Counted from the first letter of the stretch, positions 7,673 through 15,511 are shown. The stretch is DNA of 35,608 nt from an uncultured Oscillospiraceae bacterium (GCA_947631865.1 CANRNF010000026.1:1-35608), one strand, 5' to 3'. Notes: a model not told the origin generated them from the sequence alone. Program-made: numbers and translations.

Positions 7673-8398
7673 ATGGCCAGCGAGTACCTGAAATGGAAAT
7701 ATCGGGACGTGAAGCCCGACGAAAAGCCCGCGCCCCTCACCGGCCGGGCCAAGCGGGCCAACTGGTGGCATTACCACAAATGGCTGGTGCTGGGCGGCAT
7801 CGTCCTGGCGCTGGCGCTGGGGGACATCCTCTGGCACGCGCTGGGCATCGGCCAGGTGCGGCCTGACTACGAGATCGCCTATGTGGGCAGGGACCCGCTG
7901 CCGGAGGACACCGCCGCCGCGGTGGAAAATGCTCTGGCCGGGCTGGGACAGGACTGCAACGGGGACGGCCGGACCGTGGTGCGGCTGAATCAGTATGTCT
8001 CCGGCGGAGAGGACAACGCCGACTACGCCTATGCCTCCGCCACCCGGCTCATGGGGGACATGGAGGACTGCGAGAGCTATTTCTTCCTGCTGGACGATCC
8101 GGACAGGTTCCAGCGGGAGCATCAGATCCTCCGGCTTCTGGACGGGACGCTGCCCGACGAAGGGAGCGGGGACGACAGGCCCTTTGCCCTGGCCTGGGCG
8201 GACTGTCCCGTACTGGCCGGCCTTGACCTTGGGTCCTATACCCAGACGGTCCTGGGCGAGCATGTCACCGGAGACAGCCAGACGCTGATGGCCGGGCTGT
8301 ACATCGCCCGGCGTGGTTTCTGGACGGAAAAGACCGCCGCTTTCCTGCCGGAATGCGACGGCCTGTGGGAACTTCTCACGGAGGGTGCCGACTTATGA
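7673..8398 (+). CDS. Unknown single-span membrane protein
   Basis: I do not recognise a named family. The 241-residue product has a basic soluble N-terminus (about 1-35), one transmembrane helix (about 40-57, WLVLGGIVLALALGDILW) and an acidic extracytoplasmic domain. That domain contains DCNGDGRTV, which resembles a Ca-binding EF loop, and many Asp/Glu residues. It starts 2 nt after the LacI-type gene with no strong SD, which suggests translational coupling. It overlaps the next gene by 4 nt (ATGA). The pattern (small anchor plus exported domain, next to a DUF624-like protein) suggests an envelope role, but no function can be assigned. Confidence 0.75.
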   Translation: MASEYLKWKYRDVKPDEKPAPLTGRAKRANWWHYHKWLVLGGIVLALALGDILWHALGIGQVRPDYEIAYVGRDPLPEDTAAAVENALAGLGQDCNGDGRTVVRLNQYVSGGEDNADYAYASATRLMGDMEDCESYFFLLDDPDRFQREHQILRLLDGTLPDEGSGDDRPFALAWADCPVLAGLDLGSYTQTVLGEHVTGDSQTLMAGLYIARRGFWTEKTAAFLPECDGLWELLTEGADL

Positions 8399-9018
8399 AA
8401 AAACGCACGATGATCCTTCTGCTGGGCGTGCTGATCCTGGTCATAGCCGTGGTGGCGGCGGTGTATTTCACGGCGGGCAGCCGCTACCCCTCCCGGGCGG
8501 CGGACGGCGCGGCCTGGGACGAGAGCTGGGAGATGCTGGGGCCCGTGCTGGGCGTGGAGGAACCGGGCAACGGTCTGACACTGCTCGATAACAGCGCCAT
8601 CCTCACCGCTGACGACATCTTTTATGCCACCTGGACCGCCGGGGACAGCGAGAAATTCACCAACGAGGACGGGGACGAGGTGGACGTATACGACGCCCAG
8701 CTCTATATGCTGGCGGTGGGCTGCGCCGACGAAGAAAACGCCGCCAAAGCCGTGCAGGAGTGGACGGACTGGGAAACGGACGCCAACGCTGTCCGCCAGA
8801 CCGGTTCGGCGGTCTGTAACGGCCAGGCGTACGACCTGCTCTATTATGACTGCGTCTCAGACACCAATCCTTACCAGCGGGGCGTGACCGCCTTCACGGT
8901 GTACGGCAATTATGCCGTCAGCGCGGAGCTGACCTGCCGGGAGGGTTATCAGGGCGACGAGGCCGCCATCCTGGCCGACGTGCTCAGCCGCTGCCATTAC
9001 AGCGCCGATATCTCATAA
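8395..9018 (+). CDS. Unknown exported or membrane-anchored protein
   Basis: A 207-residue protein with a Lys/Arg start and a long hydrophobic segment (about 7-26, ILLLGVLILVIAVVAAVYF), either signal anchor or uncleaved signal peptide. The exported part is acidic and contains a stretch of repeated DED/DEV residues near NEDGDEVDVYDAQLY. I do not recognise a family. The ATG at 8395 overlaps the preceding stop (ATGA) and has GGAGG about 10 nt upstream; a longer frame from 8353 would lie inside the previous gene without SD. It forms a tight cluster with the genes on both sides. Confidence 0.75.
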   Translation: MKKRTMILLLGVLILVIAVVAAVYFTAGSRYPSRAADGAAWDESWEMLGPVLGVEEPGNGLTLLDNSAILTADDIFYATWTAGDSEKFTNEDGDEVDVYDAQLYMLAVGCADEENAAKAVQEWTDWETDANAVRQTGSAVCNGQAYDLLYYDCVSDTNPYQRGVTAFTVYGNYAVSAELTCREGYQGDEAAILADVLSRCHYSADIS

Positions 9019-9031
9019 GGAGGCCATCGCC

Positions 9032-9790
9032 ATGGGACTATTCACGCCGGACGACCCCAGTTACGACGAGAGCGTGCGCCAGACCGGCTTCAACCGGTAT
9101 AAGCAGCTGATCAGCTTTCACTGGACGGACTGGGCCAAGGTCAATTTTCTCACCATCCTGGGAGCGCTGCCCCTGGCTTTCGCCGTCAGCGCGTCCATCG
9201 TGGCCTCCAGCGTGGCGGTGCTGCTGCCGGCCTCCATCGTGGGCGGGGTGATCTTCGGACCCTTCCTGGCAGGGCTTTACGACGCCATATACCGGGGACT
9301 GCGGGACGCGCCCGGCAAATGGTGGCCGGCCTGGAAGAAGAGCTGGCGGCAGAATTGGAAGGACAGCCTGCTGCCCGGCGCCCTGACCGGCCTTTTCCTG
9401 GGCGTGTTCTCCTTTATGACCGCCCTGTTCTGGTGGGCGCAGGTACCGCCCTCCGCCGGGACCGTGGCGCTGTACCTGTTTTCGGGGTTCCTGTTCCTGC
9501 TCCTGAGCACCCTTTACTGGCCCCAGCTGGTGCTCTTCCGCCAGACGGCGGCGGGCCGGCTGCGCAATATCATCCTGTTCACGTCCAAATACCTCTGGCG
9601 TGTGCTGGGCGTCGTGGCCCTCCAGGCCGCCTATTGGGCCATCTACATCCTTTTCGCGCCCTTCACCTTGGTGCTGGTCCCCTTTCTCGGCTTTTGGTAT
9701 ATCACCTTCCTGGCCCAGCTGCTGCTATATAGCCGCCTGGATCTGGAACTGCAGATCGAGAAACTGCTGGAAGAAAAAGAACACCCATAA
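9032..9790 (+). CDS. DUF624/YesL-like integral membrane protein
   Basis: A 252-residue polytopic protein with about five or six membrane segments: about 35-70, two segments in 110-160 and two more in 185-225. The N-terminal block with the TDWAKVNFLTILGALP helix followed by a Gly/Pro-rich turn and LYDAIYRGLRD is what I associate with the YesL (DUF624) family, often linked to carbohydrate uptake loci. The assignment is by pattern and moderate. It has AAGGAGG well placed. It ends a four-gene unit starting with the LacI-type gene, so it may belong to the sugar regulon. Confidence 0.7.
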   Translation: MGLFTPDDPSYDESVRQTGFNRYKQLISFHWTDWAKVNFLTILGALPLAFAVSASIVASSVAVLLPASIVGGVIFGPFLAGLYDAIYRGLRDAPGKWWPAWKKSWRQNWKDSLLPGALTGLFLGVFSFMTALFWWAQVPPSAGTVALYLFSGFLFLLLSTLYWPQLVLFRQTAAGRLRNIILFTSKYLWRVLGVVALQAAYWAIYILFAPFTLVLVPFLGFWYITFLAQLLLYSRLDLELQIEKLLEEKEHP

Positions 9791-10292
9791 GCGCAAAGCA
9801 AACTCCCCGCTTCCGCATCGGAGGCGGGAGGAGAGAATTTTATCATACCTATTGTGTCATTATACCACGCGACATGGACTGTACGCAATTGACGGACGTA
9901 TACATTTTTGGTTGTTCAACATTACCGCCAATCAGGACGCGGGCTTTTCTCCCGAAGGGGCCTCTCAAAGCCGCATCATACCGGCCCTTAAACATATAAA
10001 ATGCACCGCACCAGAGAGACATCTCGGACAAACAGCCCTCGGCCTGCTCTGTCTCGTACAGTTTCCAGATCAGGGCGGAGTTTTTGTTTAGAAAAGAAGA
10101 ACGGGAAGCTCGTGAGAGTTTCCCGTATTGCTTTATATCCTGTTGCATTACCCCGTCTTTTTGGGACAAACATTTGGTCCCCGGCGAGACGAATTGGGGT
10201 CAAATTGGGGTCAAAATTTTGCGGCCTTCCCCACTTTTGGGGCAAAAAGGCATGAAAAAACGCCGTTTTACGTGCGAAAACGGCGATTTTTA
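9791..10292. other. Gene-poor, lower-GC region next to tRNA-fMet
   Basis: About 500 bases without a credible gene. A weak GC hairpin at 9807-9827 may terminate the upstream operon. A consensus-like minus promoter (TTGCGT at 9883-9888, 18-nt spacer, TATAAT at 9859-9864) points into the end of the DUF624-like gene with nothing to express. The tandem GGGGTCAAA-type sequence at 10197-10218 recalls the 3' ends of phage integrase genes that sit beside tRNA genes. The region could therefore be the scar of an old integration at the tRNA 3' end; this is only suggestive. Confidence 0.4.
10255..10285 (-). terminator. Terminator of tRNA-fMet
   Basis: Perfect 9-bp stem CGCCGTTTT (10261-10269) with AAAACGGCG (10277-10285), followed on the minus strand by six T (10255-10260). 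It begins 8 nt beyond the tRNA 3' end. Confidence 0.88.
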
Positions 10293-10369
<77 letters not shown>

Positions 10370-10387
10370 TCATTTGATTGGACTGTT

Positions 10388-10416
10388 ATAATACCACGGG
10401 CGGGGGGAAAAGTCAA
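10388..10416 (-). promoter_or_regulatory. Promoter of tRNA-fMet
   Basis: Minus-strand TTGACT (10411-10416), exactly 17 nt, then TATTAT (10388-10393). It would start transcription about 10 nt before the mature tRNA. Confidence 0.8.
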
Positions 10417-10444
10417 GGTCTATTTCTGTCGAAGGGCCCCGTTC

Positions 10445-10473
10445 TTGACAAGGGCCCCGGTCAAGGGTAAACT
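10445..10473 (+). promoter_or_regulatory. Promoter of the aldo/keto reductase operon
   Basis: TTGACA (10445-10450), 17-nt spacer, TAAACT (10468-10473). The gene downstream has an extended SD, GAGGTGATCC, complementary to the 16S rRNA 3' end. Confidence 0.7.
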
Positions 10474-10509
10474 CATATCGATACTATTCTTTTAATTTGA
10501 GGTGATCCT

Positions 10510-11532
10510 ATGCAGACCGTGACACTGGGAAAGACCGGGCTAGTGGTCACAAAGCCCGCCTTCGGCGCCCTGCCCATCCAGCGGCGGGACAAGGATGAGG
10601 CCGTGCGCATCCTGCGCCGGGCCTATGAGGGCGGCATCCGCTACTTCGACACCGCCAACGCCTACACCGACTCCGAGGAGAAGATCGGCCTGGCCCTGGC
10701 CGATGTGCGGGGGGACATCGTGATCTCCACCAAGAGCATGGGCCGGGACCACGATACCGTGGCCAAGCATATCCAAATGAGCCTGGAGCGGATGAAGACC
10801 GACTACATAGACCTGTTCCAGTTCCACATGGTGTCCAATTGGGATGAGATCGACGGCGGTGCCTGGGTGGCGGCTCAGGAGGCAAAGGCCAAGGGCTGGG
10901 TGCGCCACATCGGCGTCACCAGCCACTCCATCCGCTTCGCGGAGGAGGCGGTGGCCTCGGGCCGGTTCGAGACGCTGCAGTATCCCTTCAGCTACCTGTC
11001 CAGCCCCGAGGAGATGGATCTGGTCCGGGCCTGCCGGGACGCGGACATGGGCTTCATCGCCATGAAGGCCCTGGCCGGCGGCATGCTGGCCAACGCCCGG
11101 GCGGTGCATGCCTTCATGCGGGAGCAGGAGGGCGTAGTCCCCATCTACGGCGTGCAGACAATGGAGGAACTGGAGCAGTGGCTGGCCCTGGCGGACGAGG
11201 ACCCGGCCCTGGACGGGGAGCTGCAGGCGGTCATCGACGCGGACAAGGAGCAGCTGGGCGGACAGTTCTGCCGCAGCTGCGGCTACTGCATGCCCTGCCC
11301 CCAGGGCATCGAGATCCGCAACTGCGCCCGGATGGACATGCTCATCCGCCGCAGCCCCTGGCGGCCCTACTTCACGCCGGAGTGGCAGGAGAAGATGAAC
11401 AAGATCAAGACGTGCCTGAACTGCGGCAAGTGCAAGTCCAAGTGCCCCTACCACCTGGACACCCCCGCGGTGCTCAAGTACATGCTGAAGGATTACCGGG
11501 AGTTCTATGAGGCCCACAAGGCGGAGCTGTAA
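10510..11532 (+). CDS. Aldo/keto reductase with C-terminal [4Fe-4S] ferredoxin domain
   Basis: A 340-residue oxidoreductase. The N-terminal two thirds form an AKR barrel with all four catalytic positions visible: D47, Y52 (FDTANAY), K75 (STK) and H106 (FQFHM). The C-terminal domain carries two Cys clusters, C254-x2-C257-x2-C260-x2-C263-P and C302-x2-C305-x2-C308-x3-C312-P, which should hold [4Fe-4S] centres. This architecture is common in anaerobes, but its substrate is generally unknown; electron transfer between ferredoxin-type centres and a carbonyl substrate is inferred. It overlaps apbE by 26 nt. Confidence 0.92.
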   Translation: MQTVTLGKTGLVVTKPAFGALPIQRRDKDEAVRILRRAYEGGIRYFDTANAYTDSEEKIGLALADVRGDIVISTKSMGRDHDTVAKHIQMSLERMKTDYIDLFQFHMVSNWDEIDGGAWVAAQEAKAKGWVRHIGVTSHSIRFAEEAVASGRFETLQYPFSYLSSPEEMDLVRACRDADMGFIAMKALAGGMLANARAVHAFMREQEGVVPIYGVQTMEELEQWLALADEDPALDGELQAVIDADKEQLGGQFCRSCGYCMPCPQGIEIRNCARMDMLIRRSPWRPYFTPEWQEKMNKIKTCLNCGKCKSKCPYHLDTPAVLKYMLKDYREFYEAHKAEL

Positions 11533-12538
11533 GGCCCTGTGCGCCCTGGCTCTGGCTCTGGGGCTGCTGGCCGGCTGCGGGAAAGACCCAGCCATGGAAA
11601 AGCATGAAAAGCAGCTTTTCGCCATGGACACGGTCATGCTCCTCACGGCTTACGGGGACAGATACGAGGCGGCGCTGGACGCCGCCGTGGATACCATCAA
11701 CGGCCTGGCGGCGGACCTGGACCCGGAGAAGGAGGGCGGCTCTCTCTATGCCCTGAACGCCGAGGCGGGCGGCCCTGTGATCGTGTCGGCGGACTGCGCC
11801 GCCGTGCTGGACACGGCCATGGACGTGTGGAGCGAGACAGGCGGGGCTCTGGACCCGGCCCTCTACCCGGTCATCAAGGCCTGGGGCTTCACCACGGGCG
11901 AGTACCGGGTGCCGGATCAGGGGTCGCTGGACGCCCTGCTGGCGGGAAAGGACACGGGCGCCATCGCCATTTCCGGTGACACGGTGACTATGCCGGCGGG
12001 GATGGAGCTGTCTCTCGGCGCGGTGGCCAAGGGCTATGCCGCCCAGAAAGCCGCGGAGGCCATGGCGGCGGCCGGGGCGGAGCACGCCATATTGTCCCTG
12101 GGCGGGAACGTGCAGACCCTGGGCGAGACCCGGCCGGACGGGAAGAGCTGGCAGGTGGCCGTGACGGACCCCAGCGACACGGGGGCCTATGTGGGCACCC
12201 TGTCCGTGGGCCAGACGGCGGTGGTCACCTCCGGGGGCTACCAGCGGTATTTTGACGAGGATGGCGTCCGGTATATCCACATCCTGGACCCGGCCACGGG
12301 CCGCCCGGCGGACAACGACCTGCTGTCCGTCACGGTGGTGACGGCGGACGGGGCAAGGGCGGACGCCCTGAGCACGGCCCTGTTCGTGCTGGGGTCGGAA
12401 GGGGCCCTGGATTATGCCGCGGCTCACGGGGACGTGGAGGCCGTGCTCATCACCAAAGACGGCCGGGTGATCGTGACCGGAGGCCTCCGGGACGGTTTCA
12501 CCGAGGCAGGTAAGGGATATACCTATGAATATGAATGA
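11507..12538 (+). CDS. apbE: FAD:protein FMN transferase, ApbE lipoprotein
   Basis: Transfers FMN from FAD to Ser/Thr of extracytoplasmic flavoproteins. The 343-residue product has a lipoprotein signal (MRPTRRSCK basic start, hydrophobic core, LLAGC lipobox with C24). The ApbE core is visible: FAMDTVMLLTAYG, SLGAVAKGYAAQKA (FAD binding), LSLGGNVQTLG and the HILDPATGRPADNDLLSVTV block with metal-binding residues. The start overlaps the reductase by 26 nt; GGGAG lies 5 nt upstream and no other start preserves the signal peptide. No flavinylated target (FMN-bind domain) is seen in this window, so its client is encoded elsewhere. Confidence 0.93.
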   Translation: MRPTRRSCKALCALALALGLLAGCGKDPAMEKHEKQLFAMDTVMLLTAYGDRYEAALDAAVDTINGLAADLDPEKEGGSLYALNAEAGGPVIVSADCAAVLDTAMDVWSETGGALDPALYPVIKAWGFTTGEYRVPDQGSLDALLAGKDTGAIAISGDTVTMPAGMELSLGAVAKGYAAQKAAEAMAAAGAEHAILSLGGNVQTLGETRPDGKSWQVAVTDPSDTGAYVGTLSVGQTAVVTSGGYQRYFDEDGVRYIHILDPATGRPADNDLLSVTVVTADGARADALSTALFVLGSEGALDYAAAHGDVEAVLITKDGRVIVTGGLRDGFTEAGKGYTYEYE

Positions 12539-13025
12539 GCTTTTGATGAGGCCCGCGCCGGAGGCGGCGCGGGCCCTTGTCGGCAAGATATTGGTCCGCC
12601 GCCTGCCGGACGGGACCGTCCTGCGCTCCCGCATCACGGAGACGGAGGCCTATTTTGGCGAGAGCGACACCGCCTGCCACGCCTGCCATGGGCGTACCAA
12701 ACGCACGGAGGTGCTGTACCACAGGGCGGGGACCATCTACGTCTACCTCTGCTACGGCATCCACTGGATGCTGAACCTGGTGACTGGCCCGGAGGACGAC
12801 CCCCAGGCCGTGCTCATCCGGGGCGTGGAGGGGGCCTCCGGCCCGGGCCGGGTCACGAAATATCTCCATATCGACAAGAGCCTGAACGACTGTCTCCTGG
12901 GCGATGAGCTGGCGCTGGAAGACGACGGCTATGTGCCGCCCCATGTGACCGCCTCGCCCCGGGTGGGTATCGGCTACGCCAGCCCCGAGGACCAGGCGAG
13001 GCTCTGGCGGTTCCGGGCGAAATAA
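12525..13025 (+). CDS. mpg: DNA-3-methyladenine glycosylase, AAG/MPG family, compact form
   Basis: Base-excision repair enzyme removing alkylated purines. Family blocks are clear: LVGKILVRRLPDG, the ITETEAY segment holding the catalytic Glu, HACHGRTKRTEVLY, YVYLCYGIHWMLN and VLIRGVEG, ending in PRVGIGYA and WRFRA. At 166 residues it is about 30 shorter than usual; the loss is in the segment between the VLIRG block and the C-terminal PRVGI block, where the normal GPG-rich loop is reduced to SGPGRVTKYL. All catalytic landmarks remain, so I read it as a compact functional enzyme rather than a pseudogene. It overlaps apbE by 14 nt, with AAGGGA about 8 nt before the ATG. Confidence 0.9.
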   Translation: MNMNELLMRPAPEAARALVGKILVRRLPDGTVLRSRITETEAYFGESDTACHACHGRTKRTEVLYHRAGTIYVYLCYGIHWMLNLVTGPEDDPQAVLIRGVEGASGPGRVTKYLHIDKSLNDCLLGDELALEDDGYVPPHVTASPRVGIGYASPEDQARLWRFRAK

Positions 13026-13049
13026 GCATATAAAAGAGAGAAGAGAAAA

Positions 13050-13907
13050 ATGGAAAATGAAGCGCTCTGGAAGAAAACCACGGCCATGAAGCTGATCGCG
13101 GTCACGCTTTTGATCGTGCTGCTCACGTTGTCTGTGACGGTGGGCGACAAGTATTTCAGCGACCCGGAACATTATTCCCAGACTCTGTCGGCCCTGGATG
13201 ATAAAGAGGAAAAAGTCCTGACGCTGACAGGTTCCTGCGCCACGGCGGCTACCCTTCTTGCTGCCGTACCGGACGACGCAACGACCCCAGTGGCCGACGA
13301 GATAGCGGACCTGGCATCAACCTTCGCGATCGTGCTCTCGGTGATTTTCATTGAGAAATACTCGGTGACGCTGATCGGACATATGGCATTCCGGTATCTG
13401 TTTCCCCTGGCGATCCTGCTGCTGATAGCCGGGATACTGTCCAACAGGTTCTTTTTGAAACGGTGGGCGATAAAACTCGGTATATTTGGGGCTATCGTAT
13501 GCTTCATCATACCCTTTGCCATGGATGTGTCCGGCCTGATTGAGAATACAGCCGATTACAAGATCGAGCAGACCATTGCCGAGGCTGAAGAGATCAGCGA
13601 GGAGATCAGCGAAAACACGGACTCCGAGGGGAATTTCTTTACAAAGGTATTGGAAAAAATCAAAGGTGGTATAACCGGCCTGATGGACCGCGCCAACGAC
13701 TTGCTTAAGAGAATGCTGGAGACGGCCGCGGTGTTGCTGGCCACCGCCTGCATCATACCCATCGCGGTGGTAGTAGTGATGGTCTGGGTAATCAAAGCAC
13801 TGTTCGCCATGCAGATCAAAGCCCCTGCCCGCCTGCCGGGGAAGGTCCCCGGCCAGGTCAGAGGACACGGGCGCCCGGATGACGCGGACGGCCCTGCGGA
13901 CGAATAA
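13050..13907 (+). CDS. Unknown polytopic membrane protein
   Basis: A 285-residue protein with about four hydrophobic segments: about 13-30 (LIAVTLLIVLLTLSVTV), 105-128 (FRYLFPLAILLLIAGIL), 138-158 (IKLGIFGAIVCFIIPFAM) and 228-250 (AAVLLATACIIPIAVVVVMVWV). A Glu-rich amphipathic stretch (TIAEAEEISEEISENTDSEG) lies before the last span and could be a coiled coil. I do not recognise a family. The base composition is less GC-rich than its neighbours. It sits between mpg and a radical SAM gene on the same strand, 24 nt after mpg, and ends 5 nt before the next gene. Confidence 0.75.
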   Translation: MENEALWKKTTAMKLIAVTLLIVLLTLSVTVGDKYFSDPEHYSQTLSALDDKEEKVLTLTGSCATAATLLAAVPDDATTPVADEIADLASTFAIVLSVIFIEKYSVTLIGHMAFRYLFPLAILLLIAGILSNRFFLKRWAIKLGIFGAIVCFIIPFAMDVSGLIENTADYKIEQTIAEAEEISEEISENTDSEGNFFTKVLEKIKGGITGLMDRANDLLKRMLETAAVLLATACIIPIAVVVVMVWVIKALFAMQIKAPARLPGKVPGQVRGHGRPDDADGPADE

Positions 13908-13912
13908 CGCCT

Positions 13913-14776
13913 ATGATCTGTTCCATCTGTCCGAGAAAATGCGGCGCGCTGCGGGATGATACCCACGCGGGCTTCTGCGGCGTGGGGGAGGCGCCGGTGG
14001 TGAGCCGGGCCGCGCCCCATTTCTGGGAGGAGCCCTGCATCAGCGGCGCCCGGGGCAGCGGCGCGGTGTTCTTCGCCGGGTGCACTCTCCGGTGCGTGTT
14101 CTGCCAGAACCACGACATCAGCGCCGGGGCCAACGGCAAGACCGTCACCGTGGACCGGCTGCGGACCATATTCCGGGAGCTGGAGGGGCAGGGGGTGCAC
14201 AACTTAAATCTCGTCACCGCCTCCCACTTCCTGCCTGCCGTGCTGAAGGCCATGGACCCACAGCCGGCCATCCCCGTGGTGTGGAACACCGGCGGGTATG
14301 AGTCCGTCCTGGCGCTCAAAGCCCTGGCGGGGCATGTCCAGGTGTACCTGCCGGATATGAAATACATGGACGGAGCTCTCGCGGCGTCGCTCTCCGGCGC
14401 GGGGGACTATCCCAATGTGGCCCAGGCTGCTATCCGGGAGATGTTCCGCCAGACAGGCCCGTATGTGCTGGACGATGACGGCATGCTGGTCCGGGGGGTG
14501 ATGATCCGCCACCTGGTCCTGCCGGGGCAGCTTGATAACACCTTCGCGGTGCTGGACTGGATCCGGGAGACCTTCCGGGACGGGGACGTGCTGGTCTCCC
14601 TCATGGGCCAGTATACCCCTAACGGCGTTGGCGGCCCGGACCGGCGGCTGACGGAGGAGGAGTACCGGCGGGCGGTGGATTACATGGCCGCCCTGGGCCT
14701 TTTGGAGGGCTACACCCAGGAGCTTTCCAGCGCCGAGAGCGCCTACACCCCGCCCTTCGACGGGACGGGGGTGTAG
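13913..14776 (+). CDS. Radical SAM protein, PflA/PflX-like
   Basis: A 287-residue radical SAM enzyme. The cluster-binding motif is C57-x3-C61-x2-C64 (CTLRCVFCQN), the CxxxCxxC pattern that coordinates the SAM [4Fe-4S] cluster. An additional N-terminal Cys set (C3, C6, C10, C22) matches PflX-type proteins. Further family blocks are NLNLVTASHFLPAV, VVWNTGGYE, VYLPDMKY and VRGVMIRHLVLPG. It is similar to pyruvate-formate-lyase activating enzyme homologues, but no glycyl-radical partner lies nearby, so the substrate is unknown. It is the last gene of the rightward run and is followed directly by a hairpin terminator. Confidence 0.88.
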   Translation: MICSICPRKCGALRDDTHAGFCGVGEAPVVSRAAPHFWEEPCISGARGSGAVFFAGCTLRCVFCQNHDISAGANGKTVTVDRLRTIFRELEGQGVHNLNLVTASHFLPAVLKAMDPQPAIPVVWNTGGYESVLALKALAGHVQVYLPDMKYMDGALAASLSGAGDYPNVAQAAIREMFRQTGPYVLDDDGMLVRGVMIRHLVLPGQLDNTFAVLDWIRETFRDGDVLVSLMGQYTPNGVGGPDRRLTEEEYRRAVDYMAALGLLEGYTQELSSAESAYTPPFDGTGV

Positions 14777-14778
14777 TT

Positions 14779-14803
14779 AAAGCCTCCCCACAGGGGAGGC
14801 TTT
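14779..14803 (+). terminator. Terminator after the radical SAM gene
   Basis: Perfect 11-bp stem, AAAGCCTCCCC (14779-14789) with GGGGAGGCTTT (14793-14803), 3-nt loop ACA. The T-run is only three bases. Confidence 0.7.
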
Positions 14804-14822
14804 GGAAGAAGCCATGGCCACC

Positions 14823-14840
14823 CCCCTTTACACAAAGGGG
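14823..14840. repeat. Intergenic palindrome CCCCTTT/AAAGGGG
   Basis: CCCCTTT-acac-AAAGGGG. Closely related palindromes occur at 17849-17866 and at both ends of the repeat at 18491-18603, so this is a dispersed intergenic family of this genome. Confidence 0.5.
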
Positions 14841-14852
14841 CCTTATAATGTA

Positions 14853-14876
14853 GGGTGCGCTGAAAAGCGCACCCTG
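14853..14876 (-). terminator. Bidirectional terminator between radical SAM gene and small ORF
   Basis: AGGGTGCGC-tgaaaa-GCGCACCCT, a 9-bp stem, followed on the plus strand by TGCTTTTA. It lies about 10 bases downstream of the minus-strand 56-residue ORF. Similar GGGTGCGC stems recur at 18641 and, as GGGCGCGTT, at 34030. Confidence 0.6.
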
Positions 14877-14885
14877 CTTTTATCT

Positions 14886-15056
14886 TCACTTTTCCGATGG
14901 ATCATCCTCCTCGGTCAGGTACAACTCCTCCGCCTCATACAGCGCCTTTTGCAGGACGTCCCGCCCGGCGGCGTTTGCTGGCTCGTCCGGCAGTTTGTCC
15001 AGCGCCTCCGATGCGGCGGCGCACAGGATATGGTACATCGTCTTATAATCCGGCAT
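14886..15056 (-). CDS. Small 56-residue protein of unknown function
   Basis: Reading the minus strand from the ATG at 15054-15056 gives a 56-residue protein beginning MPDYKTMYHILCAAASEAL and ending EEDDPSEK. It is acidic, has no membrane segment and is probably two amphipathic helices (ASEALDKLPD and VLQKALYEAEELYL). Similar short proteins with an MxDYKxMYxxLxxAxxxAI start are, from memory, common in Clostridia next to small regulators or phage-type genes. AAGGGGG lies about 10 nt upstream. It is divergent from an XRE regulator, with an AT-rich operator-like region between. Function unknown. Confidence 0.7.
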   Translation of the reverse strand: MPDYKTMYHILCAAASEALDKLPDEPANAAGRDVLQKALYEAEELYLTEEDDPSEK

Positions 15057-15081
15057 AAGGCATGGCCCCCTTGCTTTTATT

Positions 15082-15098
15082 TATCGTAATAATTATAC
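15082..15098. promoter_or_regulatory. Imperfect palindrome between small ORF and XRE gene
   Basis: TCGTA-n7-TACGA in an AT-rich divergent promoter region. It is a plausible operator for the adjacent XRE protein. The TATAAT at 15134-15139 is the likely -10 of the regulator gene; its -35 is poor, as expected for a regulated promoter. Confidence 0.45.
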
Positions 15099-15171
15099 GA
15101 CAATAATCATTAAAATACAACGCTTTGTCAAAGTATAATTAACGAAAATGAGAAGCAAAGGACGAAGCGGC

Positions 15172-15480
15172 GTGAAGGACATCCTGGGAACCATTGCCAT
15201 ATACCGGCAGGAGCGGGGCTGGACGGAGTACCAGCTCGCGGAGCGCTCCGGTCTGCCTCAGTCCACCATTTCGTCCTGGTATCGCAAAAACATGGTGCCG
15301 ACTGTGCCCTCTTTGGAGAAAGTGTGTGCCGCCTTCGGTATCACCCTCTCCCAGCTGTTCGCGGAAAACAATGAACCGGTGGCACTGACTCCTTCACAAA
15401 GAGCGTTGCTGGATAAATGGGACCGGCTTGATGAGGAACAGCAAGCGGCCATCTTTCAACTCATCGAAAAAATGTCATAA
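15172..15480 (+). CDS. XRE-family (Cro/CI) helix-turn-helix regulator
   Basis: Small DNA-binding protein of 102 residues. The HTH is at about 21-37 (QLAERSGLPQSTISSWY), followed by SLEKVCAAFGITLSQLF, the standard fourth and fifth helices of XRE domains. The C-terminal tail (LTPSQRALLDKWDRLDEEQQAAIFQLIEKM) is a helical dimerisation-type extension. A longer frame starts with ATG at 15148, but this is at the expected transcription start. The GTG at 15172 has AAAGGA about 9 nt upstream, so I choose it. It probably regulates itself and the divergent small ORF. Confidence 0.88.
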   Translation: MKDILGTIAIYRQERGWTEYQLAERSGLPQSTISSWYRKNMVPTVPSLEKVCAAFGITLSQLFAENNEPVALTPSQRALLDKWDRLDEEQQAAIFQLIEKMS

Positions 15481-15486
15481 GCGACC

Positions 15487-15511
15487 AATGCCCCCTCGTT
15501 GAGGGGGCATT
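15487..15511 (+). terminator. Terminator after the XRE gene
   Basis: An 11-bp stem: AATGCCCCCTC (15487-15497) with GAGGGGGCATT (15501-15511), loop GTT, then T. It is the same hairpin design as the lysC terminator at 34065. Confidence 0.75.

Noticed and set aside
9849-10245. Two minus-strand frames of 85-106 codons beside the tRNA
   Set aside because: No SD, no recognisable domain and mutually overlapping; at best remnants of an integrated element.
14802-15089. A 95-codon plus-strand frame
   Set aside because: It crosses terminator hairpins and is antisense to the better supported 56-residue ORF.
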